Shown: piece after piece, positions 49,526-57,677 of the stretch | How positions within the stretch are numbered: the stretch's first letter is position 1 | Layout: the number at the start of each line of letters is the position of its first letter | Assembly: GCA_030532125.1 (NCBI GenBank) | Contig: JAUNLU010000002.1 | Span: forward strand, 241,907-305,906 | Source: Trueperella sp. | GTDB taxonomy: Bacteria > Actinomycetota > Actinomycetes > Actinomycetales > Actinomycetaceae | Direction: 5' to 3' | DNA length: 64,000 bases | The notes under the pieces: generated by a model | What the model was told of the DNA's origin: nothing | The model's input: only the letters and a program-made list of their open reading frames with translations | Databases searched by the model: none | Made by a program: the position numbers and the translations under genes

Positions 49526-49704
49526 TGGCCGCCCTTTTGCACAAAACCTTGCACAAAGTTAGTGGCGTTTTCCTCCAAGATAGAGTCAATATCGGCCAGC
49601 AGGTCGGTTACATCCGTATCCTGTTTGGCACCCGGGATTTCCTGCTCAGTGGGGGAACTTTCCGAGTTACGGCGGGAACGCTCTTGGAACTGTTGCTCAC
49701 GCAT
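49522..49704 (-). CDS. pup: Prokaryotic ubiquitin-like protein Pup
   Basis: Intrinsically disordered protein modifier of 60 aa. The N-terminal half is Gln/Glu/Ser rich; the C-terminal half has the ARC- and PafA-binding helix (TDVTDLLADIDSILEENATNFVQGF) and the diagnostic ending QKGGQ. The terminal Gln must be deamidated by Dop before ligation. A GAGGAG ribosome site precedes the ATG. It sits between dop and pafA. Confidence 0.96.
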   Translation of the reverse strand: MREQQFQERSRRNSESSPTEQEIPGAKQDTDVTDLLADIDSILEENATNFVQGFVQKGGQ

Positions 49705-49720
49705 TGGTTATGCTCCTCTA

Positions 49721-51328
49721 CTAACTTTCACTCGTATTTGCTAGTTTTTGGCTAGTTTCTGGCTGCCATTGTGCGATGAACTCATCAATATCAGTTGCCG
49801 CCAAGGCAGCAGCGGCCGCATCCTGATTGGCACCGGCCGGATCGAGCAATGGTATTCGCACTAATCCATGGTAGCGTTCTGCTGCCACAGTAATAGATTC
49901 CCAACCGGCTGCACGCACAGCTGCCGGGAATTTATTAATCAGCCCACCACGAAGATAGGCACGGGTGCCGCGCGGCGCATTCAGCACCGCCCAGTCCACT
50001 TCTGCGGGAGAGAAAATCCGTTCAATTCGCCCAGCCGCATCTAACCGCTCCACAATTGACTTGCCCGGGCGCAGATCGTGCCACTGTAGGTCAAAGGCAC
50101 GCAAGGCGTCACTGTCCCAGGGGAGCTGATCCCGCGCCCGCAGTGACTCCAGCAGCTGGTATTTGGCAATCCACTCCACGCGATTAGCCGCACTAGCCGG
50201 GTCAGTGCGCAGCGCATCCAGTACTTCCTGCCATAGTCGCAAAACTTCTGCGGTATCGGCGTCAACTTCACTGCGCTCTGCTAGCGCGGTGCTAACTACG
50301 TCTAAATAGACCTGCTGGATTTCTATTGCGGTGCGCTGCGCTTCATCATGCATATCTAGTTTTCGGGTCAGCTCGATATCATGTGAGACTTCCCAAGTGG
50401 CACGCACTGGGCTATACAGTGCCATCGCATCCAGTTCCAGTGGCACTGGACCATTTTCCAGCAGCCATAACACCAGCGAAGTGGTACCTACCTTAAGTAG
50501 ATTGGAGATATCGAATAGGTTGGCATCGCCACCTATTACATGTAGCCGCCGATATTTAGTCCCGTCCGCGTGTGGTTCGTCCCGGGTATTGATAATCGGC
50601 CGGTTGAAAGTAGTTTCTAGACCGACGTCGTTCTCCACGTAGTCTGCGCGCTGAGAAATCTGAAATCCCGGAACTTCAGATTTTTGCCCAATGCCAACCC
50701 GGCCTGCCCCGCAGATAATAGGGCGAGTAACGAAGAATGGCGTCAAATAGCGGATGATCTCATCAAAGGGCACTTCTCGGCGCACCAAATAGTTTTCATG
50801 GGTGCCATAAGATGCGCCTTTACCGTCCACATTGTTCTTATAAAGCGCGTAATTGCTATCGCCCGCATTTAACAATGCCAATGTTTCGCGGGCAATTTGA
50901 TCTCCAGCGCGATCCCAGAGCACTGCCTCGCGCGGGTTGGTCACTTCCGGGCCAGAGTATTCTGGATGGGCGTGATCCACATAGAGCCGGGCACCGTTAC
51001 GCAATACCGTATTTGCTGCTTGTGGTCGCGATAGTTCTGCAGCGGCGGCAGCGGAGAGTAACTCAGTTTCAGTTCCACTCGGAGCCAGTTGATTGGGGTC
51101 ATCAGTTAGCTGTGATGGATGCGCAGCTGCACGTTCGCGGCGGAAGCCCCGTGCGTCCAACAGCGGATCTTCTGCAGCGTAGTCCCAGCGCACCGGAGTG
51201 GCTCCGCTTCCGGCTCGTCCGTAGCGTGCATAGGTATCCACGACTTCCGTACTCCAGGCAATTGGATTTCCGGAATCGGCAATAACTCCGAACTCGGTTT
51301 CCAGCCCCATTATTCGCCGTACTGTCAC
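49721..51328 (-). CDS. dop: Deamidase/depupylase Dop
   Basis: Paralogue of PafA that deamidates Pup and removes it from substrates. About 535 aa. Begins VRRIMGLETEFGVI; other motifs are NGARLYVDHAHPEYSGPEVTNPREAVLWDRAG, YKNNVDGKGASYGTHENYLVRREVPF, the Dop-specific extended loop (GIGQKSEVPGFQISQRADYVE), and INTRDEPHADGTKYRRLHVIGGDANL. The GTG at 51328 has AAGGAGG upstream, overlapping the arc stop; the longer frame to 51376 is rejected. Slightly longer than the mycobacterial protein, with the extra length in the N-terminal third (after residue 45). Confidence 0.96.
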   Translation of the reverse strand: MTVRRIMGLETEFGVIADSGNPIAWSTEVVDTYARYGRAGSGATPVRWDYAAEDPLLDARGFRRERAAAHPSQLTDDPNQLAPSGTETELLSAAAAAELSRPQAANTVLRNGARLYVDHAHPEYSGPEVTNPREAVLWDRAGDQIARETLALLNAGDSNYALYKNNVDGKGASYGTHENYLVRREVPFDEIIRYLTPFFVTRPIICGAGRVGIGQKSEVPGFQISQRADYVENDVGLETTFNRPIINTRDEPHADGTKYRRLHVIGGDANLFDISNLLKVGTTSLVLWLLENGPVPLELDAMALYSPVRATWEVSHDIELTRKLDMHDEAQRTAIEIQQVYLDVVSTALAERSEVDADTAEVLRLWQEVLDALRTDPASAANRVEWIAKYQLLESLRARDQLPWDSDALRAFDLQWHDLRPGKSIVERLDAAGRIERIFSPAEVDWAVLNAPRGTRAYLRGGLINKFPAAVRAAGWESITVAAERYHGLVRIPLLDPAGANQDAAAAALAATDIDEFIAQWQPETSQKLANTSES

Positions 51329-51332
51329 CGGT

Positions 51333-52829
51333 TTAAGCCTCCTTAGTTGGCGCTGCCAGCTGACTATGTTCTGCAATCTCTGCCGCTAGCCCAGCCTGTA
51401 AATGCCGGGTGGTAATTCCGCGCTCTCCCGTGGCCAAGTAATCTTTGATTGCCAGTTTTTTAGCCCGATCTACCACTGCTGCTAGCAAGGCCCCCGATAC
51501 AAACCGCGCCCCAAGTGGAGCGTCCCCAGCAACCGTATCTGTGGCACTACCGTACAGCTCTGCCACTACCGTCTGCGCCATCGCGACCACGGCTTCGGCA
51601 GCACTACGCTCCCCCAGTTCGCTTTCGTGGATTGGTAATTCTGGCGTCAGATATTTACTCAAAATATCCAGTGCTCCTGCTCGATCAGGGCGGTCAATCC
51701 GAATCTTGATGTCGAGCCGCCCCGGGCGCAATACTGCCGGGTCAATCATATCTTCACGGTTAGACGCTCCGATCACGATCACATTGTCCAGCTGTTCTAC
51801 CCCGTCCATCTCTGCCAACAGTTGTGGCACTACTGTGGTTTCGACGTCGGAGGACAACCCCGAGCCCCGCGTGCGGAATAGTGCTTCCATCTCGTCAAAG
51901 AAAATAACCACCGGCACCCCGGCATTGGCCCGGTCCCGCGCCCGCGCAAAAATCTCTCTGATCTGACGCTCAGTTTCGCCAACATATTTGTTGAGCAGCT
52001 GCGGTCCCTTAACATTCAGGAAATAGGAACTCTTACCCGTGGTCTTCGCCAACTCGGTGGCAATAGCCTTGGCGATTAGAGTTTTACCAGTGCCAGGCGG
52101 ACCATATAGCAGCACTCCTTTGGGTGGCTTCAGACCGTGCTCTCGGTACAGCTCTGGGCGGGAGAATGGCAGCTCAACGCTATCCCGGATCTGTTCAATT
52201 TGTGCCGCTAATCCACCGATATCGGCATAGGACACATTCGGTGTCTCTTCCAGCAACAAGTGCGCTAAATCTGGCCGGTCCACATGTTCTAGCGCAAAGC
52301 CAGTAGCTAAGTCGGCTAATAACATGTCACCCACTCGCACCGAGCCCAGTTTGGCAGCTAGGTAGATGACCCGTTCGTCGTCAGCGTGAACTTCTACTAG
52401 TGCTCGATGCGCATCAAGCACCAATTTAACCGTTACGATCTGGCCAGTGCGCTGATAGCCCCCTACCCCAATCACCGCGAGCTGCCCATTTAACAGCAGT
52501 TCTTGCCCCGGCTCAATCTTGTGCAGATCCACTAAGGAAGTCACCGCTAACCGCATTTTGCGACCGTTTACCAGCGCAGTAACTTGGCGCTGATCTGGTT
52601 GTGCAGCCAGGAAGACGCCGACCGTATTGGGCGGCTCAGCTAATTCAGTTAGCTTACGAGACAGTTCTTTGATGTGGGTTCGGCTCTTCTCCAAGGACTG
52701 TGCCAACCGGTTGTTTTTCTCAGTTATCGATATTAATTGGTGACGCAGCTGTTGGAATTCATCGCCGCCTTGTAGCGAGAAACTTTTATCCAGATCTTCT
52801 GGGCGTGGGGTGGGAGGTTGCGTAGTCAT
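51333..52829 (-). CDS. arc: ARC (Mpa-like) AAA+ ATPase lacking the proteasome-docking tail
   Basis: Ring ATPase that recognises pupylated proteins through its coiled coil. About 498 aa. Order: N-terminal coiled coil (residues 25-65), two OB folds (about 70-190), AAA+ module with Walker A GPPGTGKT at 243-250, Walker B VVIFFDEMEALF, and ASNREDMIDPAVLRPGRLD. The protein ends QLAAPTKEA. Mycobacterial Mpa ends in a GQYL motif whose penultimate Tyr docks in the 20S core; that motif is absent here, matching the missing prcBA. The ATG at 52829 overlaps the trmI stop. Confidence 0.95.
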   Translation of the reverse strand: MTTQPPTPRPEDLDKSFSLQGGDEFQQLRHQLISITEKNNRLAQSLEKSRTHIKELSRKLTELAEPPNTVGVFLAAQPDQRQVTALVNGRKMRLAVTSLVDLHKIEPGQELLLNGQLAVIGVGGYQRTGQIVTVKLVLDAHRALVEVHADDERVIYLAAKLGSVRVGDMLLADLATGFALEHVDRPDLAHLLLEETPNVSYADIGGLAAQIEQIRDSVELPFSRPELYREHGLKPPKGVLLYGPPGTGKTLIAKAIATELAKTTGKSSYFLNVKGPQLLNKYVGETERQIREIFARARDRANAGVPVVIFFDEMEALFRTRGSGLSSDVETTVVPQLLAEMDGVEQLDNVIVIGASNREDMIDPAVLRPGRLDIKIRIDRPDRAGALDILSKYLTPELPIHESELGERSAAEAVVAMAQTVVAELYGSATDTVAGDAPLGARFVSGALLAAVVDRAKKLAIKDYLATGERGITTRHLQAGLAAEIAEHSQLAAPTKEA

Positions 52830-53929
52830 CACTGCTCCTTTTCCGCAGAAACGTCATCTTTAGTTAGCCGCTGCAGTGCTGCCTTTTGGGTACCGTGTGC
52901 TTGTAGTTCAGCGTCCAGCTCTGCGCTGCGCTGCCCGGGAGTAGACAGCCCGCTAGTTTCTTGATCCGCCCGCCGTGCAACATCTCGGCGCACTTTGCGA
53001 AGTTTGCGTTCGGAAATAGGGGCAGCTTCTTCCTGCCACGCATATGGTTCATTATAAGCCGCGGGAGCTGGTCGAATCTTGCGGCGCAGCGGCTGCGATT
53101 CAGGCGCGAGTCGCCGTGCCACCACCAAGAATCCAGTATGCGCCACCATGCGGTGATCGGGGCGCACTGCTAGCCCTTCCAGATGCCAGGTGCGCACAAA
53201 GCTCTCTCCTGCTTCTGGTTCGCTGAATACTTCTGCCTGCCGCAGTTCCTCAACAAAACGGGACATCTGCGTAGTAGTAGTTACATAGGCCAAAATAACT
53301 CCGCCCGGACGCAAGGCATGGGCAGCTGGAGCGATGTTTTCCCAGGGCGCCAGCATGTCAAAGATTACAGTGTCAATGCTGTGCGGCTCTTGGGCATACA
53401 GCACATCGGCTACTGCGCCGATCTCAACTTTCCACGGCAATTCCTCAGTACCAAACCAGGAATACACATTGCCCTGCGCTATTTCGGCAAATTCTGGCCG
53501 TATTTCCACCGATGTTAGCTGCCCCTGCTCGCCAATCGCCGATAGCAAGGATAGTGCCAGCGCCCCCGACCCCAGCCCAGCTTCTACCACTTTGGCGCCA
53601 GGAAATACGTCCGCTTGCATCACAATTTGCCCAGCATCTTTGGGATACACCACAGTGGCACCGCGCGGCATGGACAGCACATAATCAGCTAATAGCGGGC
53701 GCATTAGCTGCACTTCGTGTCCGGTTTCGGTAGCTAGTACAGTGCCCTCTGGTTTTCCGATGATTTCCCGATGCGCAATGCGCAGGCGGGTGGAATGGAA
53801 ATATCCGTCCGTGGTGAGAGTAATCGTATACTTGCGGTTTTTCGCGTCAGTTAATTGGACTCGTTCACCCGGGCGAAATGGTCCCCTCCGGCGCTGTGCC
53901 CCTAATGGATGCAGATTCTTTTGTCCCAT
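52829..53929 (-). CDS. trmI: tRNA (adenine-58-N1)-methyltransferase TrmI
   Basis: SAM-dependent enzyme making m1A58 in the T loop of tRNAs. About 366 aa, longer than the usual 280 through a charged C-terminal tail. An N-terminal beta-barrel (GPFRPGERVQLTDAKNRKYTITLTTDG region) precedes the methyltransferase domain with VVYPKDAGQIVMQADVFPGAKVVEAGLGSGALALSLL and FDMLAPWEN. It starts the trmI-arc-dop-pup-pafA operon, as in mycobacteria. The ATG at 53929 has TAAGAT seven bases upstream and no proper ribosome site. Confidence 0.94.
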   Translation of the reverse strand: MGQKNLHPLGAQRRRGPFRPGERVQLTDAKNRKYTITLTTDGYFHSTRLRIAHREIIGKPEGTVLATETGHEVQLMRPLLADYVLSMPRGATVVYPKDAGQIVMQADVFPGAKVVEAGLGSGALALSLLSAIGEQGQLTSVEIRPEFAEIAQGNVYSWFGTEELPWKVEIGAVADVLYAQEPHSIDTVIFDMLAPWENIAPAAHALRPGGVILAYVTTTTQMSRFVEELRQAEVFSEPEAGESFVRTWHLEGLAVRPDHRMVAHTGFLVVARRLAPESQPLRRKIRPAPAAYNEPYAWQEEAAPISERKLRKVRRDVARRADQETSGLSTPGQRSAELDAELQAHGTQKAALQRLTKDDVSAEKEQ

Positions 53930-53936
53930 TTTTGTT

Positions 53937-53942
53937 ATCTTA
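53937..53942 (-). promoter_or_regulatory. Leaderless -10 element of the trmI-arc-dop-pup-pafA operon
   Basis: TAAGAT, seven bases, then ATG at 53929. If correct this promoter drives the whole pupylation operon. Confidence 0.5.
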
Positions 53943-54021
53943 CCTTCCGCAGTGATCTGCTGCGGTAGCACAAAATCGCGAGATAGTTAGGGGGTAATGA
54001 AAAATTGCGGGAAGGGCGCGC

Positions 54022-54027
54022 TACGGT
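54022..54027 (+). promoter_or_regulatory. Leaderless -10 element of the RecB-like gene
   Basis: TACGGT, seven bases, then ATG at 54035. No Shine-Dalgarno site. Confidence 0.45.
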
Positions 54028-54034
54028 AGAAGAC

Positions 54035-54880
54035 ATGAAACATGCCGCACTATCGCCGTCTCGAGCTAAAGACTTCCAGCAGTGTCCGCTCAAATTCCGG
54101 TTTCGAGTAATTGATCGCTTGCCGGAGCCACCTTCTGCAGTGGCATTGCGGGGCACTATTGTGCACGCAGTATTGGAAGAGCTCTATTTGGCGCCAGCAG
54201 CAGAACGCACTGCCGCCTATGCCCTTAATTTGTTGTCCCCAATTTGGCAGGCGCATATTGCGAAAGATCCGCAGGTACTGAAGTTATTTGACACCCCGCA
54301 GGAGCAAGAAGCCTGGCTAGATTCTGCCCGTCCCCTTATTTCCAACTATTTCAATTTAGAAAATCCGCAACGACTCCAGCCAAAAGCCCGCGAACATTTT
54401 GTCAATGCGCTACTCCCCTCTGGCCTGGCAGTACGTGGAATAGTAGATCGAATTGACGAGGATATGCACGGTCGGATCCGCGTTGTGGACTATAAAACTG
54501 GCAAATCTCCGCAACCGCGTTTCCAAGACGACGCTCTATTCCAGATGCGTTTTTACGCTACGGCTATCTACCTCGACACCGGAAAGCTGCCTGCACGCAC
54601 CCAGTTGATCTATTTGAAAGACGAACGCATCCTCACCTATGACCCAGTAAAAGCAGATGTCAGCGCTCTGTGTGGTGAATTAGATGCCATCTGGTCGGGT
54701 ATAACGGCCCGGATTGCTACTAAAGATTTTGAGCCGCGCCAAGGTCCGCTGTGTAATTGGTGCTACTTCAAAGATATTTGCCCGGCCTTTGGTGGGCGGG
54801 CTCCAGAAATGGATATGGCAGGAGCAACCCAATTGCTGACTGCACAGCGATCTTCCAGTTCAACTGAGACGAGCAGCTAA
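54035..54880 (+). CDS. RecB-family PD-(D/E)XK exonuclease with Fe-S cysteines
   Basis: Stand-alone nuclease-domain protein of 281 aa. Starts LSPSRAKDFQQCPLKFRFRVIDRLPEP; a conserved His in GTIVHAVLEEL and the catalytic DYKTG element (RVVDYKTGKSPQPRFQ) follow. One N-terminal Cys (17) and three C-terminal ones (240, 243, 249; CNWCYFKDIC) match the split iron-sulfur cluster seen in AddB/Cas4-like nucleases. It is divergent from the pupylation operon, a neighbourhood also found in mycobacteria (Rv2119). No helicase is attached, so the DNA-repair role is unproven. The 3' end overlaps the convergent HAD gene by 21 bases. Confidence 0.9.
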   Translation: MKHAALSPSRAKDFQQCPLKFRFRVIDRLPEPPSAVALRGTIVHAVLEELYLAPAAERTAAYALNLLSPIWQAHIAKDPQVLKLFDTPQEQEAWLDSARPLISNYFNLENPQRLQPKAREHFVNALLPSGLAVRGIVDRIDEDMHGRIRVVDYKTGKSPQPRFQDDALFQMRFYATAIYLDTGKLPARTQLIYLKDERILTYDPVKADVSALCGELDAIWSGITARIATKDFEPRQGPLCNWCYFKDICPAFGGRAPEMDMAGATQLLTAQRSSSSTETSS

Positions 54881-55510
54881 AAAGTCTGCGTCCACTTCAG
54901 TCAGCGAATCGATATAGGTAACCCCAGGGATATCAGGCAATTTGACTTGGCACGGTACTGCCACTGCTTTGGTACCAGCGGCTACTGCTGATTGCAGTCC
55001 CGGAATTGAGTCCTCAAATGTCACGCAAAGTTCCGGAGCCACATCTAATTCTGCCGCGGCCAATAGATACGGGTCGGGATGGGGTTTGCCGCGGGTGCGA
55101 TCTCCGGTTACGCATACGGTGAGCGCACCAGCCGGTGCATTTGCCAAGGTCAGCTCGGCAAAAGCTGGCATTGAAGAAGTTACTAGTGCGCTGGGGATTC
55201 CCCACGCAACTGAATTTTGCAGTAGTTCTAATGCCCCTGGCAGCCACGGCATACCGTGTTTTTTACCGAGTGCAACTACCCGCGCAGTTAGTTCTTGGCC
55301 CAGTTCTGCTGGGGCGATATCTAGTCCCAACTTCTGCACCAGGAATCTGGTGGCATCTGCCATCGACATACCAATGATGTCGTACTGCATTCCGTCAACC
55401 CAGTCATAGCCCAGCTCAGCAAATAGCTCTTTTTCCGCAGCAAACCACAGCGCTTCGGAATCGGTTAAGGTGCCGTCCATATCGAACAGCAGCCCAGCTG
55501 GCATCTTCAC
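54860..55510 (-). CDS. HAD-superfamily hydrolase, beta-phosphoglucomutase/phosphatase-like
   Basis: Haloacid-dehalogenase-fold phosphatase of about 216 aa. Motif I LLFDMDGTLTDSE with nucleophile and acid Asp, motif II ALVTSSMPA, motif III/IV region RGKPHPDPYLLAA and CVTFEDSIPGLQSAVAAG are intact; a helical cap lies between (about 20-90). Start taken at the GTG at 55510, which overlaps the mshC stop; ATG at 55504 is an alternative. Substrate unknown. Operon with mshC. Confidence 0.88.
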   Translation of the reverse strand: MKMPAGLLFDMDGTLTDSEALWFAAEKELFAELGYDWVDGMQYDIIGMSMADATRFLVQKLGLDIAPAELGQELTARVVALGKKHGMPWLPGALELLQNSVAWGIPSALVTSSMPAFAELTLANAPAGALTVCVTGDRTRGKPHPDPYLLAAAELDVAPELCVTFEDSIPGLQSAVAAGTKAVAVPCQVKLPDIPGVTYIDSLTEVDADFLAARLS

Positions 55511-56763
55511 AATGCCACCCCTAATAAGGCGTCTACTGCGGCAATGGCCAGTGCCCGGCTCGCAGTGCTTTCCCAACTGGTGCGGCGGCGCAAACAATCA
55601 TCTACCACCCGCAAGGCCCGCGGAGTGTCCAGATCATGTGCCAGAGCTTCCCGCATACTAGCCAGTAGTTGTTCTGCGGTAGCTGAGCTAGCCGTATCAG
55701 CCTTAGCGTCTACCGGGGCGTGGGCGCCAGCCCGCCAATCGCTATAGCGCCGCTGCGCTTCTCTAATTAGCTGCGCGCCATATTCCCAATCGCTGCGATA
55801 GTGGTGGGTGAGCAACACCAGTCGAATCACATTGGGATCGATTCCGTCAGCTCGCAATTGGGATACCAACACCAAATTGCCAAGTGACTTGCTCATTTTT
55901 TCGCCGTCGTACCCCACCATGCCACTGTGTACGTGGAATTGAACTTGGGAACGGCCCGCAGTGAGCACCCGCATATGTGACTCACTCATTTCATGATGCG
56001 GGAAAACTAAATCAGATCCCCCGCCCTGCACGTCTATTCTGCCCAAATGATCTAAGGCTAGTAACGCACATTCAATATGCCAGCCCGGCCGCCAATCCCC
56101 CGGCTTACCACCGTGTGGCCGGTAGTCATCACCCCGCACTCCTTTCCACAGCTGCGGATCTAATGGGTTCTTTTTTCCGGGTAACTCCGAGTCGCCACCG
56201 TGATTATCAAATAGTTCAATTAGTTCCGCGCCGCGCAAGGCTTCACAGGTAGCAAACTGGGGATCAGCAGCTAAATCTGCATAAACATTTTGGGAGCCAT
56301 CGGGTAGATCTAACCGATATGCCAGCCCCGCTGCCTCCATCCCCCGCACAGTTTCTTCTAGCTGATCAAGCGTTTCACTAACTGAGCGCCATATCTGCGG
56401 CGGCAGTACCCGCAATGCCGCCATGTCGCTCCGGAATAACTCAGTTTGGCTCGCAGCCAATTCTTGCCAATCCAGCCCATTGGCGGCTGCATGGGCAAAC
56501 AGCGGATCGTCAATATCAGTAAGATTTTGTGCCGTTTTCAGCGCCCGCCCGCCGTCTTGCCAAACTCGACAGAGCGTATCAAATGCCACGTAAGTATTCG
56601 CATGCCCTAAATGGGTGGCGTCATAGGGAGTTATCCCACACACCCAGAGGCGCATAGTGTCCGCGGAGTATTCCCGCAAACTGCCAGTAGCGGTATCAAA
56701 TAGCTGCAAAGTGGGCGCGGTACCTGGAAGCTCAGGCACTTGTGGCGCCAGCCAAGTTTCCAA
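55507..56763 (-). CDS. mshC: L-cysteine:1D-myo-inosityl-GlcN ligase MshC
   Basis: Joins cysteine to glucosaminyl-inositol in mycothiol synthesis, the main thiol of actinobacteria. 418 aa, derived from cysteinyl-tRNA synthetase but shorter. The MshC-specific start VCGITPYDATHLGHANTYVAFD holds the HIGH-like motif; zinc ligands include the Cys in WVCGIT and the PGWHIECALLALDHL region; KMSKSLGNLVLV is the ATP loop. TTG start with GAGGAG six bases upstream. Grouped with uppP and a HAD gene as in other actinobacteria. It shows that the organism very probably makes mycothiol. Confidence 0.95.
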   Translation of the reverse strand: METWLAPQVPELPGTAPTLQLFDTATGSLREYSADTMRLWVCGITPYDATHLGHANTYVAFDTLCRVWQDGGRALKTAQNLTDIDDPLFAHAAANGLDWQELAASQTELFRSDMAALRVLPPQIWRSVSETLDQLEETVRGMEAAGLAYRLDLPDGSQNVYADLAADPQFATCEALRGAELIELFDNHGGDSELPGKKNPLDPQLWKGVRGDDYRPHGGKPGDWRPGWHIECALLALDHLGRIDVQGGGSDLVFPHHEMSESHMRVLTAGRSQVQFHVHSGMVGYDGEKMSKSLGNLVLVSQLRADGIDPNVIRLVLLTHHYRSDWEYGAQLIREAQRRYSDWRAGAHAPVDAKADTASSATAEQLLASMREALAHDLDTPRALRVVDDCLRRRTSWESTASRALAIAAVDALLGVAL

Positions 56764-56789
56764 AGACTCTCCTCGATTACTACATTAGG

Positions 56790-57626
56790 CTAATAAGCTG
56801 CAATTACTCCCTGCCACAGCAGGATAACTAGAACTACAGCGAGAGCAATCCGATAGATCACAAACACCAAATATGACTTAGTCTCCACCAGGCGCAAGAA
56901 CCACACAATTACGCCATATCCCACTACAAAGGCAGTCAAGGTGGCCACAGTCAATGCCAGCGGAGAAATTGCGGCTCCCCCAGTGCCATCAGTGATTAGC
57001 CGGTAAAAACCAGAGCCCAGTACAGCTGGGATGGCGAGTAGGAACGAAATCCGGGCCGCAGCAGGTCGGGTATAGCCCAAAGCTAGCCCAACTGTGATGG
57101 TGCCACCAGAACGAGAAACCCCCGGAATTAACGCCATAGCCTGGGCAAATCCTAGGATGACGCCGTCGCGAATAGTCATATTCTCTAGTGGGATCTGGCG
57201 TTTGCCCAAGCGATCTGCTAAGCCAAGGAAAATGGCGAATAATGCCAGCATCAGCGCAGTTAGATACAAGTTGCGAAATACCGAGTCAATCGCGTCCTCT
57301 AGCAACAGGCCCAGCAAAACAATGGGGATGGTGCCCAAAATTACTATCCACCCCATGCGGGCATCTGGGTCGCTGCTGGGCACTTGTTTCCGCCACGGAC
57401 CAATCGGCAAAGAACGGAACCAGGCTTTGATAATGCGCCAGATATCGTGGCGGAAGTAGAGCAATACTGCGGCTTCAGTTCCGATCTGGGTTACCGCTGT
57501 GAACGTCGCCCCCGGATCTTCCAGGAATAGTCCACCGAAGATTCTCAAGTGGGCGGAAGAAGAGATCGGCAAGAATTCGGTGAGGCCTTGTACGATGCCA
57601 AGGAAGATTGCTTGCAAAATGTTCAC
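56790..57626 (-). CDS. uppP: Undecaprenyl-diphosphatase UppP (BacA)
   Basis: Membrane phosphatase recycling the lipid carrier of peptidoglycan synthesis; over-production confers bacitracin resistance. About 278 aa, eight or more helices. Motifs: GIVQGLTEFLPISSSAHLRI with the acidic catalytic pair, and the second signature ALIPGVSRSGGTI. The GTG at 57626 is chosen because it gives the standard N-terminus NILQAIFLGI. TATGGT lies six bases upstream, so it may be leaderless; the GGAG there is too close to act normally. Confidence 0.94.
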   Translation of the reverse strand: MNILQAIFLGIVQGLTEFLPISSSAHLRIFGGLFLEDPGATFTAVTQIGTEAAVLLYFRHDIWRIIKAWFRSLPIGPWRKQVPSSDPDARMGWIVILGTIPIVLLGLLLEDAIDSVFRNLYLTALMLALFAIFLGLADRLGKRQIPLENMTIRDGVILGFAQAMALIPGVSRSGGTITVGLALGYTRPAAARISFLLAIPAVLGSGFYRLITDGTGGAAISPLALTVATLTAFVVGYGVIVWFLRLVETKSYLVFVIYRIALAVVLVILLWQGVIAAY

Positions 57627-57632
57627 GGCTCC

Positions 57633-57638
57633 ACCATA
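57633..57638 (-). promoter_or_regulatory. Leaderless -10 element of uppP-mshC-HAD
   Basis: TATGGT, six bases, then GTG at 57626. Confidence 0.5.
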
Positions 57639-57664
57639 TATCCCGCATCCGCTTAGCTGTTCGC

Positions 57665-57670
57665 TACACT
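57665..57670 (+). promoter_or_regulatory. Leaderless -10 element of the aldo/keto reductase-like gene
   Basis: TACACT, seven bases, then GTG at 57678. An ATG two bases earlier is out of frame and runs at once into TGA. Confidence 0.5.
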
Positions 57671-57677
57671 CGAGAAT

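Noticed and set aside
53929..54880. RecB-like nuclease considered as part of a defence system with the neighbouring AAA+ ATPase
   Set aside because: The ATPase is the ARC of the pupylation operon, and this neighbourhood is a conserved actinobacterial one; no defence hallmark genes are present.
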